From positions 6,448,001 through 6,512,000 of the forward strand of contig NZ_CP017248.1 of the NCBI RefSeq assembly GCF_001735805.1: a DNA stretch of 64,000 bases. The letters run 5' to 3'. The DNA comes from Streptomyces fodineus. Lineage in GTDB: Bacteria; Actinomycetota; Actinomycetes; Streptomycetales; Streptomycetaceae. The position numbers and the translations under genes are program-made. Within the stretch, counting starts at the first letter, position 1. Every line of letters starts with the position of its first letter. The notes under the pieces are model-generated. The model was not told the origin of the DNA. It saw only the letters and a list, made by a program, of their open reading frames with translations, and did not search any database. Positions 41,371-49,882 of the stretch are shown here, one piece after another.

Positions 41371-42759
41371 GTGAAGAGCGCCGTGGAGACCCTGAACCCG
41401 ACCCGGGTTCGGCTCACTGTCGAGGTGCCCTTCGAGGAGCTCAAGGACAGCCTCGACGCGGCGTACAAGAAGATCAACCAGCAGGTCACGGTGAAGGGCT
41501 TCCGCAAGGGCAAGATCCCCGCCCGTGTCATCGACCAGCGGTTCGGCCGTGGCGCCGTCCTCGAGGAGGCCGTCAACGACGCGCTTCCGAAGTTCTACAC
41601 CGAGGCGGTCAACGAGGCCGAGCTCAGCCCGCTGGGCCAGCCCGAGGTCGACATCACCGAGCTGAAGGACGGCGAGACGCTGAACTTCACCGCCGAGGTC
41701 GACATCCGCCCGGCCCTGGAGATCCCGGACTACTCCGGCATCGAGGTCGAGGTCGACGCCGTAGAGGTCTCCGACGACGACGTCGAGAAGTCGGTCGAGC
41801 AGCTGCGCGAGCGCTTCGCCTCCACCTCCCCGGTCGAGCGCGCCGCCGAGGACGGCGACGTCGTCACCATCGACCTGGAGGCCAAGGTCGACGGCGAGGT
41901 CCTGGAGGACGGCATCGCCAACGGCGTCTCCTACACCATCGGCTCCGGCGAGCTGCTGGACGGCATCGACGACGCCGTGAAGGGCCTGGAGGCCGGTGGC
42001 GAGGCCACCTTCACCTCCGAGCTCAAGGGCGGCTCCGCCGCGGGCCGGGAGGCCGAGGTCACCGTCAAGGTCACCCAGGTCGCCGCCCGTGAACTGCCCG
42101 CGCTGGACGACGACTTCGCGCAGCTCGCCTCCGAGTTCGACACCCTGGACGAGCTGAAGGCCGACAGCCGCAAGCGCCTCGCGAACATGAAGCAGTTCGA
42201 CCAGGCCACCCAGGCCCAGGAGCGCGTCCTGGAGAAGCTCCTCGAGCTGGTCGAGGTCCCGGTCCCCGAGAAGCTGCTCGAGGACGAGATCAACACCCGC
42301 AAGCACAACCTTGAGCACCACCAGCTCGGCCAGATGGGCCTCACCCTCGACAAGTACCTGGAGATCCAGGGCAAGACCGCCGAGGAGTTCGAGACCGAGA
42401 CCCGCGACGCCGCGGTCAAGGGCATCAAGACCCAGTTCGTCCTCGACGAGCTGGTCAAGAAGGAGCAGCTGAACGTCAACCAGGAGGAGCTCACCGAGCA
42501 CCTCATGCGGCGTGCGGCCTCCTCGGGCATGTCCCCCGACCAGTTCGCCCAGGCCGTCGTCGAGGGCGGCCAGGTGCCGCTCCTGGTCGGCGAGGTCGCC
42601 CGTGGCAAGGCGCTGGCCGTCGTGGTCGAGGCCGCCACGGTGAAGGACACCAACGGCGAGATCGTCGACCTGGACGACGAGGAGGAGACCGAGACCGCCG
42701 TCGAGACGGTCGAGGCCGCCGAGGCGTCGGAGACCTCCGAGGAGAACGCCGAGGGCTGA
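41371..42759 (+). CDS. tig: Trigger factor, ribosome-bound chaperone and prolyl isomerase
   Basis: A 462-residue chaperone. The N-terminal ribosome-binding domain has the signature GFRKGKIPARVIDQRFG (about 45-61; GFRxGKxP); the FKBP-like PPIase domain follows (about 155-245, DGDVVTIDLEAKVDG through GLEAGGEATFTSEL); then comes the helical C-terminal domain and an acidic tail (DDEEETETAVETVE). The GTG at 41371 has AAGGAG 8 bp upstream. Its position ahead of clpP1P2-clpX is the standard one in bacteria. A strong terminator follows, so the clp genes have their own promoter. Confidence 0.97.
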   Translation: MKSAVETLNPTRVRLTVEVPFEELKDSLDAAYKKINQQVTVKGFRKGKIPARVIDQRFGRGAVLEEAVNDALPKFYTEAVNEAELSPLGQPEVDITELKDGETLNFTAEVDIRPALEIPDYSGIEVEVDAVEVSDDDVEKSVEQLRERFASTSPVERAAEDGDVVTIDLEAKVDGEVLEDGIANGVSYTIGSGELLDGIDDAVKGLEAGGEATFTSELKGGSAAGREAEVTVKVTQVAARELPALDDDFAQLASEFDTLDELKADSRKRLANMKQFDQATQAQERVLEKLLELVEVPVPEKLLEDEINTRKHNLEHHQLGQMGLTLDKYLEIQGKTAEEFETETRDAAVKGIKTQFVLDELVKKEQLNVNQEELTEHLMRRAASSGMSPDQFAQAVVEGGQVPLLVGEVARGKALAVVVEAATVKDTNGEIVDLDDEEETETAVETVEAAEASETSEENAEG

Positions 42760-42788
42760 GCGGCCCTGCGGCGCCTGTAAGGCACGTA

Positions 42789-42823
42789 CAGCGGGCCCTG
42801 GGGACTTTCCCCGGGGCCCGCTG
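42789..42823 (+). terminator. tig terminator
   Basis: CAGCGGGCCC (42789-42798) pairs with GGGCCCGCTG (42814-42823); the inner TGGGGA/TCCCCG extends the stem. Confidence 0.8.
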
Positions 42824-42866
42824 CCGTACCCGGGGACAGTGGCCTCCGGGGGCAGGCCCGGCCCCC

Positions 42867-42922
42867 GCGAAGCGACGGGCCCCGCCCCTGCGAAGCGACG
42901 GGTCCCGCTCCCGCGAAGCGAC
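42867..42922 (+). repeat. 23-bp tandem repeat, three copies, upstream of clpP1
   Basis: GCGAAGCGAC occurs at 42867, 42890 and 42913, an exact 23-bp period, each followed by GGG(C/T)CCCGC in the first two copies. The last copy ends 3 bp before the ClgR box. Confidence 0.75.
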
Positions 42923-42925
42923 CTG

Positions 42926-42939
42926 CGCTCACAGCGAAC
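42926..42939. promoter_or_regulatory. ClgR box of the clpP1-clpP2 operon
   Basis: CGCTCACAGCGAAC is, on the minus strand, GTTCGC-TGTGA-GCG, matching the known Streptomyces ClgR operator GTTCGC-N5-GCG. ClgR activates clpP1clpP2. Confidence 0.85.
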
Positions 42940-43042
42940 AGGTCACTTCCCGGGATTCCCCGAAGGGACCATCGCGTTAGGGTCCATGAAAGGCAGAACA
43001 ATGAGACGGCCCGGCGCCGTCGCAAGACGAGCAGGTGGATAC

Positions 43043-43660
<618 letters not shown>

Positions 43661-43729
43661 CCGGCCCGGCCACGCCACGCACCGCCGAGACCAAAGCCCC
43701 CAGAACGCCACCAGGACGGTGAACACCCC

Positions 43730-44395
43730 ATGAGCAACTTCCCCGGCGCCGCCAACGGCATGTACGAGGGGCCCCGCCCCGACAGCCGCTACGTCATCCC
43801 GCGCTTCGTCGAGCGCACCTCCCAGGGCATCCGCGAGTACGACCCGTACGCGAAGCTCTTCGAGGAGCGCGTGATCTTCCTGGGCGTCCAGATCGACGAC
43901 GCCTCCGCCAACGACGTCATGGCGCAGCTGCTGTGCCTGGAGTCGATGGACCCGGACCGGGACATCTCGATCTACATCAACAGCCCCGGTGGCGACATGA
44001 CCGCCCTCACGGCGATCTACGACACCATGCAGTTCGTCAAGCCCGACATCCAGACGGTCTGCATGGGCCAGGCGGCCTCCGCCGCGGCGATCCTGCTCGC
44101 GGCCGGTACGCCCGGCAAGCGCATGGCGCTGCCGAACTCCCGTGTGCTGATCCACCAGCCGGCGGGCTCCACCGGCCGTGGTCAGCTCTCCGACCTGGAG
44201 ATCATCGCGAAGGAGTTCACCCGGATGCGTGACCAGCTCGAACAGATGCTGGCCAAGCACTCGAACCAGCCGCTCGAGAAGATCCGCGAGGACATCGAGC
44301 GCGACAAGATCCTCACGGCCGAGGAGGCGCTGGAGTACGGCCTCGTCGACCAGATCATCTCCACCCGCAAGCTGAACAACGCCGCGGTCCGCTGA
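43730..44395 (+). CDS. clpP2: ATP-dependent Clp protease proteolytic subunit 2
   Basis: A 221-residue ClpP paralogue. S117 in CMGQAASAAAILL and H142 in VLIHQPAGSTGRG are the catalytic pair; IYINSPGGDMTALTAIYDTMQF is the oxyanion strand. The longer N-terminus (MSNFPGAANGMYEGPRPDSRYV) is typical for ClpP2 of actinobacteria and contributes to ATPase docking. It begins 69 bp after clpP1 and is surely co-transcribed. Confidence 0.96.
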   Translation: MSNFPGAANGMYEGPRPDSRYVIPRFVERTSQGIREYDPYAKLFEERVIFLGVQIDDASANDVMAQLLCLESMDPDRDISIYINSPGGDMTALTAIYDTMQFVKPDIQTVCMGQAASAAAILLAAGTPGKRMALPNSRVLIHQPAGSTGRGQLSDLEIIAKEFTRMRDQLEQMLAKHSNQPLEKIREDIERDKILTAEEALEYGLVDQIISTRKLNNAAVR

Positions 44396-44416
44396 CGCGG
44401 AACGGCATACTCCGAG

Positions 44417-44462
44417 CCCCCCTTGGCACGGTGCACGTCAAAGTGAACCCTGCCAAGGGGGG
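44417..44462 (+). terminator. Stem-loop between clpP2 and clpX
   Basis: CCCCCCTTGGCA (44417-44428) is a perfect complement of TGCCAAGGGGGG (44451-44462), with a 22-base loop and no U-tract. It may attenuate read-through into clpX or stabilise the clpP mRNA. Confidence 0.65.
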
Positions 44463-44566
44463 CCCGAACACCGGGCCCGGCAAGGTACCGTCGGACATAA
44501 GGCAGCACCAGGAGCCGCTGGACTCGAAAGCGTCCGGGCGTCTCCCAGGCGAAGGGGAAGCACACC

Positions 44567-45853
44567 GTGGCACGCATCGGTGACGGCGGCGATCTGCTCA
44601 AGTGCTCGTTCTGCGGCAAGAGCCAGAAGCAGGTCAAGAAGCTCATCGCAGGGCCCGGTGTGTACATCTGCGACGAGTGCATCGATCTCTGCAACGAGAT
44701 CATCGAGGAAGAGCTCGCGGAGACCAGCGAGGTGCGCTGGGAGGAGCTTCCCAAGCCCCGCGAGATCTACGAGTTCCTCGAGGGCTATGTGGTCGGCCAG
44801 GAGGCGGCGAAGAAAGCCCTCTCCGTCGCGGTGTACAACCACTACAAGCGGGTCCAGGCGGGCGAGAACGGCGGCGCGAGCGGCCGTGACGACGCGATCG
44901 AACTGGCGAAGTCCAACATCCTCCTGCTGGGCCCCACGGGCTCCGGCAAGACCCTCCTCGCACAGACGCTGGCGCGCATGCTGAACGTGCCGTTCGCGAT
45001 CGCCGACGCGACGGCGCTCACGGAGGCGGGCTACGTCGGCGAGGACGTGGAGAACATCCTCCTGAAGCTGATCCAGGCGGCGGACTACGACGTCAAGAAG
45101 GCCGAAACCGGGATCATCTACATCGACGAGATCGACAAGGTCGCGAGGAAGAGCGAGAACCCCTCGATCACCCGCGACGTATCGGGCGAGGGCGTCCAGC
45201 AGGCGTTGCTGAAGATCCTCGAAGGCACCACGGCCTCGGTCCCGCCCCAGGGCGGCCGCAAGCACCCCCACCAGGAGTTCATCCAGATCGACACGACGAA
45301 CGTCCTGTTCATCGTGGGTGGTGCCTTCGCCGGCCTGGAGAAGATCATCGAGGCGAGGGCGGGCGCGAAGGGCATCGGCTTCGGCGCGACGATCCTGTCC
45401 AAGCGCGAGCTGGAGGCCAAGGACGTCTTCGAGGACGTCATGCCGGAGGACCTGGTCAAGTTCGGCATGATCCCGGAGTTCATCGGCCGTCTTCCGGTGA
45501 TCACGTCGGTCCACAACCTGGACCGCGAGGCACTGCTGAAGATCCTGGTAGAACCCCGCAACGCGCTCGTGAAGCAGTACCAGCGCCTCTTCGAACTCGA
45601 CGGCGTGGAGCTGGACTTCGAGCGCGAGGCCCTGGAGGCCATCGCCGACCAGGCCATCCTCCGCCAGACCGGCGCCCGGGGCCTCCGCGCCATCATGGAG
45701 GAAGTCCTCCAGGGCGTGATGTACGAGGTCCCGTCCCGCAAGGACGTGGCCCGAGTCGTCATCACAGCGGACGTGGTCCTCTCCAACGTCAACCCGACGC
45801 TGATCCCGCGGGATGCGCGGGGGCGGGGTTCGGGCGAGCAGAAGTCGGCATAA
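44567..45853 (+). CDS. clpX: ATP-dependent Clp protease ATP-binding subunit ClpX
   Basis: A 428-residue AAA+ unfoldase. The zinc-binding domain has C13-x2-C16 and C35-x2-C38 (KCSFCGKSQKQ, YICDECIDLC). Walker A GPTGSGKT is at about 122-129, Walker B IIYIDEIDK at about 182-190, and the pore loop GYVGEDVEN lies between; the ClpP-binding IGF-type loop is GIGFGA. The GTG at 44567 follows GAAGGGGAAGCACACC. It delivers substrates to ClpP1P2. Confidence 0.97.
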   Translation: MARIGDGGDLLKCSFCGKSQKQVKKLIAGPGVYICDECIDLCNEIIEEELAETSEVRWEELPKPREIYEFLEGYVVGQEAAKKALSVAVYNHYKRVQAGENGGASGRDDAIELAKSNILLLGPTGSGKTLLAQTLARMLNVPFAIADATALTEAGYVGEDVENILLKLIQAADYDVKKAETGIIYIDEIDKVARKSENPSITRDVSGEGVQQALLKILEGTTASVPPQGGRKHPHQEFIQIDTTNVLFIVGGAFAGLEKIIEARAGAKGIGFGATILSKRELEAKDVFEDVMPEDLVKFGMIPEFIGRLPVITSVHNLDREALLKILVEPRNALVKQYQRLFELDGVELDFEREALEAIADQAILRQTGARGLRAIMEEVLQGVMYEVPSRKDVARVVITADVVLSNVNPTLIPRDARGRGSGEQKSA

Positions 45854-45873
45854 TCAGCCGCCCGTCACGCATG

Positions 45874-45911
45874 CGACAAGGGCCCCGGTCGAGCGACCGG
45901 GGCCCTTGTCG
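45874..45911. terminator. clpX terminator (17-bp stem)
   Basis: Arms 45874-45890 and 45895-45911 pair perfectly across a GAGC loop, in the gap between convergent genes. Confidence 0.88.
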
Positions 45912-45927
45912 TCATCTCAGGGATTCG

Positions 45928-46578
45928 TCACTTCGCGACACGAATCTCCGTACGGAGTTTCTTGGTGAGGTCTGCGGCGGTGTCCTTCGACACGTCGGCC
46001 ATGTTGTCACCGGGGGAGACCATGGCCATCGTGCTGTAGTCGGCCCAGGCGCAGAACCAGTTCGTCTGCTGCCGCTTGGTGAGGATGTTGGCGCCCGTCG
46101 CGGCCTGGCACTTCATGACCGCACCGTCGATGTCGACAGATACAGGCTCGCCCACCAGCTGACTCTTGGACGACGCGGTGCCACCGGATGAGTTGCTCTC
46201 CTGGAACTTCTTCTTTATGTCGGCGAAGAACGCGTCCAGCGCCGCCTTGGGGTCGTCGATCTTGCCGTAGGCCCCGATGACCTGCAGACCCTTGGCGGTG
46301 AGGAGCTTCGACCTGTCCGGAATGGTGGAAGGGTCGCTCGGGTCGTAACCGCTGAGGTCAGCCGTCGAGTAGGCAGCGAAGACGGCAGTGCCGTTCTTGA
46401 CCCCGCTCTTCGCCAGGTCCTGCGTGGTGGACGAGTCGCTGCCGCCGTCCTTGGAGGCCCGGTTGTAGGTGTTGAGTACCTTCGCCGGTGTTGTCAGCTT
46501 GTGCGGACCGTCGTCGGCGAGGCCGGACGAGCCGCCACTCAGAACGAGGTACGCCCCCACCGCCACAGCCGCCACCAC
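45928..46578 (-). CDS. C-terminal part of a frameshifted membrane protein
   Basis: This 216-residue piece starts within a transmembrane helix; its frame continues upstream as GKKKTGLIIGAVAVVAAVAVGAYL, which lacks its own start. An extracytoplasmic domain follows (KVLNTYNRASKDGG, ALDAFFADIKKKFQES, FCAWADYSTMAMVSPG) with two Cys. The Pro/Gly/Tyr/Gln-rich N-terminus that should precede the helix is in another frame (46596-46934). One extra base near 46616-46622, in a G-run, would join them into a protein of about 335 residues of a type frequent in Streptomyces. It is either a real mutation or a sequencing error. Function unknown. Confidence 0.7.
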   Translation of the reverse strand: MVAAVAVGAYLVLSGGSSGLADDGPHKLTTPAKVLNTYNRASKDGGSDSSTTQDLAKSGVKNGTAVFAAYSTADLSGYDPSDPSTIPDRSKLLTAKGLQVIGAYGKIDDPKAALDAFFADIKKKFQESNSSGGTASSKSQLVGEPVSVDIDGAVMKCQAATGANILTKRQQTNWFCAWADYSTMAMVSPGDNMADVSKDTAADLTKKLRTEIRVAK

Positions 46579-46595
46579 GGCAACCGCGCCGATGA

Positions 46596-46934
46596 TCAGC
46601 CCCGTCTTCTTCTTGCCCCGCCCGCCTGCGGCGGCTGAGGCATGCCGTAGGGCTGCTGGCCGTAGGGACCCGGCTGCTGGCCGTACGGGTTCGGCTGCTG
46701 CGGCACGCCGCCCTGCTGCGGGTAGCCGTACCCCGGCTGCGGCGGTGCGGGCGGCGCCTGCTGGGGGTAGCCGTAGCCGGGCTGCGGGGCCTGCGGCTGC
46801 TGGCCGTACGGGCCCGGCTGCCCCGGCTGACCGTAGGGCCCCGGCTGGCCGTACGGGCCGGGCTGCCCCGGCTGGCCGTAGGGCCCCGGCTGCTGGGGCG
46901 GCTGGCCGTACGGGCCCGGCGGGTTGTTGCTCAT
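46596..46934 (-). CDS. N-terminal Pro/Gly/Tyr/Gln-rich part of the same frameshifted protein
   Basis: From ATG 46934 (AGGGGGA 8 bp upstream) the frame encodes MSNNPPGPYGQPPQ followed by many repeats of PGPYGQ, PQPGYGYPQQ and related units, a flexible cytoplasmic region. It then runs into ARRRRG and a stop, where the normal continuation would be GGKKKTGLII and a membrane helix. The repeats are GC-rich and of high copy number, a place where slippage or base-calling errors are common. See the entry at 45928-46578 for the rest. Confidence 0.65.
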   Translation of the reverse strand: MSNNPPGPYGQPPQQPGPYGQPGQPGPYGQPGPYGQPGQPGPYGQQPQAPQPGYGYPQQAPPAPPQPGYGYPQQGGVPQQPNPYGQQPGPYGQQPYGMPQPPQAGGARRRRG

Positions 46935-47071
46935 TTCTGGGTTCCCCCTAGGACGCTTATGTGTTCCTGACATCCTGGCCCAGGCCCGGAAAGCGCGTGG
47001 CACCGGGGGCCGCACCGTTACAGAACAAACGTGTTTCGGGACCACCCCGTGACACCTCTAAACTGACCCCC

Positions 47072-49693
47072 GTGACCGAGAACGCTCAGCAGCAGCCACC
47101 CGCGCCCGACTCCGAACTGCCGACCCAGTACGCGCCGGCCGATGTAGAGGGCCCGCTGTACGAGCGCTGGGTAGAGCGCGGTTACTTCGAGGCCGACGCC
47201 AAGAGCGACAAGCCGCCGTACACGATCGTCATCCCGCCGCCGAACGTCACGGGCTCGCTCCACCTCGGGCACGCCTTCGAGCACACCCTCATCGACGCCC
47301 TGACCCGCCGTAAGCGCATGCAGGGTTACGAGACGCTGTGGCAGCCCGGCATGGACCACGCCGGTATCGCCACGCAGAACGTCGTCGAGCGGGAGCTGGG
47401 CAAGGAGGGCAAGTCCCGGCACGACCTCGGCCGTGAGGCGTTCGTCGAGCGCGTCTGGCAGTGGAAGACCGAGTCCGGCGGGCAGATCTCCGGCCAGATG
47501 CGGCGCCTGGGCGACGGCGTCGCCTGGTCGCGTGAGCGCTTCACCATGGACGAGGGGCTCTCCCAGGCCGTCCAGACCATCTTCAAGCGCCTCTACGACG
47601 ACGAGCTGATCTACCGCGCCGAGCGCATCATCAACTGGTGCCCGCGCTGTCTGACGGCCATCTCGGACATCGAGGTCGAGTACCAGGACGACGACGGCGA
47701 GCTGGTCTCGCTGAAGTACGGCGACGGGGACGACACCGTCGTCGTCGCCACCACCCGCGCCGAGACGATGCTCGGTGACACCGCCGTCGCCGTCCACCCC
47801 GACGACGAGCGCTACCAGCACCTCATCGGCAAGCTCATCAAGCTCCCGCTGACCGAGCGTTCCATCCCGGTCGTCGCGGACACCCACGTCGACCCCGAGT
47901 TCGGCACCGGCGCCGTCAAGGTCACCCCGGCCCACGACCCGAACGACTTCGAGATCGGCCAGCGCCACGACCTGCCGTCCATCACGATCATGGACGAGCA
48001 CGCCGTCATCACCGCGCACGGTCCCTTCCAGGGCCTGGACCGCCTGGAGGCCCGCTCCGCCATCGTCGCCGCGCTGCGCGCCGAGGGCCGGATCGTCGCC
48101 GAGAAGCGGCCGTACGTCCACTCCGTCGGCCACTGCTCGCGCTGCAAGACCACCATCGAGCCCCGCCTGTCCATGCAGTGGTGGGTCAAGGTCGGCCCGC
48201 TGGCGAAGGCCGCCGGCGACGCCGTCCGCGAGGGCAAGGTCAAGATCCATCCGCAGGAGATGGAGAAGCGGTACTTCGACTGGGTCGACAACCTCCACGA
48301 CTGGTGCATCTCGCGCCAGTTGTGGTGGGGCCACCGGATCCCGGTCTGGTACGGACCGGGCGGGGAAGTCGTGTGCGTCGGCCCCGACGACGAGGCGCCC
48401 ACCGGCGAGGGCTGGCACCAGGACACCGACGTCCTCGACACCTGGTTCTCCTCCGGCCTGTGGCCGTTCTCCACCCTCGGCTGGCCCGAACAGACCGAGT
48501 CGCTCGCGAAGTTCTACCCGAACTCCGTCCTGGTCACCGGCTACGACATCCTCTTCTTCTGGGTCGCCCGGATGATGATGTTCGGCCTGTACGCGATGGA
48601 CGGCACCCCGCCGTTCCACACCATCGCCCTGCACGGCATGGTCCGCGACCAGTTCGGCAAGAAGATGTCGAAGTCCTTCGGCAACGCGGTCAACCCGCTG
48701 GACTGGATGGACAAGTACGGCAGCGACGCGCTCCGGTTCACCCTGGCCCGTGGCGCCAACCCCGGCGTCGACGTCCCGATCGGCGAGGACTGGGTCCAGG
48801 GCTCCCGCAACTTCGCCAACAAGATCTGGAACGCCACCCGCTTCGCGCTGATGAACGGCGCGACGGTGGAGGGCGAGCTGCCGGACCCGTCGAAGATGTC
48901 GGCGACCGACCGCTGGATCCTCTCCCGCCTGAACTCGGTCGTCGCCGAAGTCGACGCCTACTACGACGACTTCCAGTTCGCCAAGCTCTCCGACACCCTC
49001 TTCCACTTCGCGTGGGACGAGGTCTTCGACTGGTACGTCGAGCTCTCCAAGACCGTCTTCCAGGCGGGCGGCGAGCCGGCGGAGGTCTCCCAGCGCGTCC
49101 TGGGCGAGGTCCTCGACGTCACCCTCAAGCTGCTGCACCCGGTGGTCCCGTTCGTCACCGAGACCCTCTGGACCACCCTGACGGGCGGCGAGTCGGTCGT
49201 CATCGCCGAGTGGCCCAAGGACTCCGGCTTCCGTGACGCGGCCGCCGAGCGGGAGATCGAGACCCTCCAGTCGGTCATCACCGAGGTCCGCCGCTTCCGC
49301 GCCGACCAGGGCCTGCAGCCGGGCCAGCGCGTCCCGGCCCGCCTGACCCTGGACGGTACGGCCCTGGCGCCCCACGAGGCCGCCATCCGCCAGCTGCTGC
49401 GCCTGCAGCCGGAGGGCGAGTCCTTCACGGCCACGGCCACCCTGCCGGTCGCCGGCGCCGAGGTCGCCCTCGACCTCTCCGGCACGATCGACGTGGCCGC
49501 CGAGCGCAAGCGCCTCGCCAAGGACCTGGCCGCCGCCGAGAAGGAGAAGGCCCAGGCCACGGCCAAGCTCGGCAACGAGGCGTTCCTCGCCAAGGCCCCG
49601 GAGAACGTGGTGGACAAGATCCGCACGCGCCTGGCCAAGGCCGAGGAGGACATCGCCCGCATCACCGCCCAGCTGGACCGGCTGCCCGCATAG
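47072..49693 (+). CDS. valS: Valyl-tRNA synthetase
   Basis: An 873-residue class I aminoacyl-tRNA synthetase. The HIGH-type motif is NVTGSLHLGHA (about residue 57-67) and KMSKS is in GKKMSKSFGN near 529-534. The editing domain (TTRAETMLGDTAVAVHP) and the anticodon-binding domain are complete; the C-terminal coiled coil (ERKRLAKDLAAAEKEKAQ) is typical of ValRS. The GTG at 47072 sits 8 bp after TAAACT, a -10-like hexamer, so the mRNA may be leaderless. No T-box is seen upstream. Confidence 0.98.
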   Translation: MTENAQQQPPAPDSELPTQYAPADVEGPLYERWVERGYFEADAKSDKPPYTIVIPPPNVTGSLHLGHAFEHTLIDALTRRKRMQGYETLWQPGMDHAGIATQNVVERELGKEGKSRHDLGREAFVERVWQWKTESGGQISGQMRRLGDGVAWSRERFTMDEGLSQAVQTIFKRLYDDELIYRAERIINWCPRCLTAISDIEVEYQDDDGELVSLKYGDGDDTVVVATTRAETMLGDTAVAVHPDDERYQHLIGKLIKLPLTERSIPVVADTHVDPEFGTGAVKVTPAHDPNDFEIGQRHDLPSITIMDEHAVITAHGPFQGLDRLEARSAIVAALRAEGRIVAEKRPYVHSVGHCSRCKTTIEPRLSMQWWVKVGPLAKAAGDAVREGKVKIHPQEMEKRYFDWVDNLHDWCISRQLWWGHRIPVWYGPGGEVVCVGPDDEAPTGEGWHQDTDVLDTWFSSGLWPFSTLGWPEQTESLAKFYPNSVLVTGYDILFFWVARMMMFGLYAMDGTPPFHTIALHGMVRDQFGKKMSKSFGNAVNPLDWMDKYGSDALRFTLARGANPGVDVPIGEDWVQGSRNFANKIWNATRFALMNGATVEGELPDPSKMSATDRWILSRLNSVVAEVDAYYDDFQFAKLSDTLFHFAWDEVFDWYVELSKTVFQAGGEPAEVSQRVLGEVLDVTLKLLHPVVPFVTETLWTTLTGGESVVIAEWPKDSGFRDAAAEREIETLQSVITEVRRFRADQGLQPGQRVPARLTLDGTALAPHEAAIRQLLRLQPEGESFTATATLPVAGAEVALDLSGTIDVAAERKRLAKDLAAAEKEKAQATAKLGNEAFLAKAPENVVDKIRTRLAKAEEDIARITAQLDRLPA

Positions 49694-49694
49694 C

Positions 49695-49800
49695 CGCGGG
49701 CAGTCGTGCCTCCCCCAGTGCCTCAAGGGCCTGGGGGATCCCCAGGCGGTACGGGTGGGCGCAGCGGCACCCACCGGCGTGGCGAGCGGAAACCCACCGT
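49695..49800 (+). repeat. Dispersed Streptomyces intergenic repeat
   Basis: GGGCAGTCGTGCCTCCCCCA, then AGTGCCTCAAGGGCCTGGGG and GGTGGGCGCAGCGGCACCCA resemble a repeat seen between many Streptomyces genes. It contains several nested inverted repeats (CCCCCAG/CTGGGGG; GGTGGGC/CACCCACC). Recognition is from memory; boundaries approximate. Confidence 0.55.
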
Positions 49801-49807
49801 CGGCAAC

Positions 49808-49845
49808 CGAAGGGCCCCGGAACCGAACAGCTCCGGGGCCCTTCG
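49808..49845. terminator. Hairpin between valS and folC
   Basis: CGAAGGGCCCCGGA (49808-49821) pairs perfectly with TCCGGGGCCCTTCG (49832-49845), loop 10 bases. Confidence 0.8.
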
Positions 49846-49882
49846 CCCACCTATGTCAGTGCCGCTCCGTAGACTGGGCACC

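Noticed and set aside
42867..42922. Three regularly spaced repeats as a possible CRISPR array
   Set aside because: Only three 10-bp identical cores at 23-bp period with near-identical spacers and no cas genes; it is a tandem repeat in a promoter region.
47018..49774. A 918-codon antisense frame covering valS
   Set aside because: Codon bias of valS keeps the opposite strand open; composition is that of a shadow frame.
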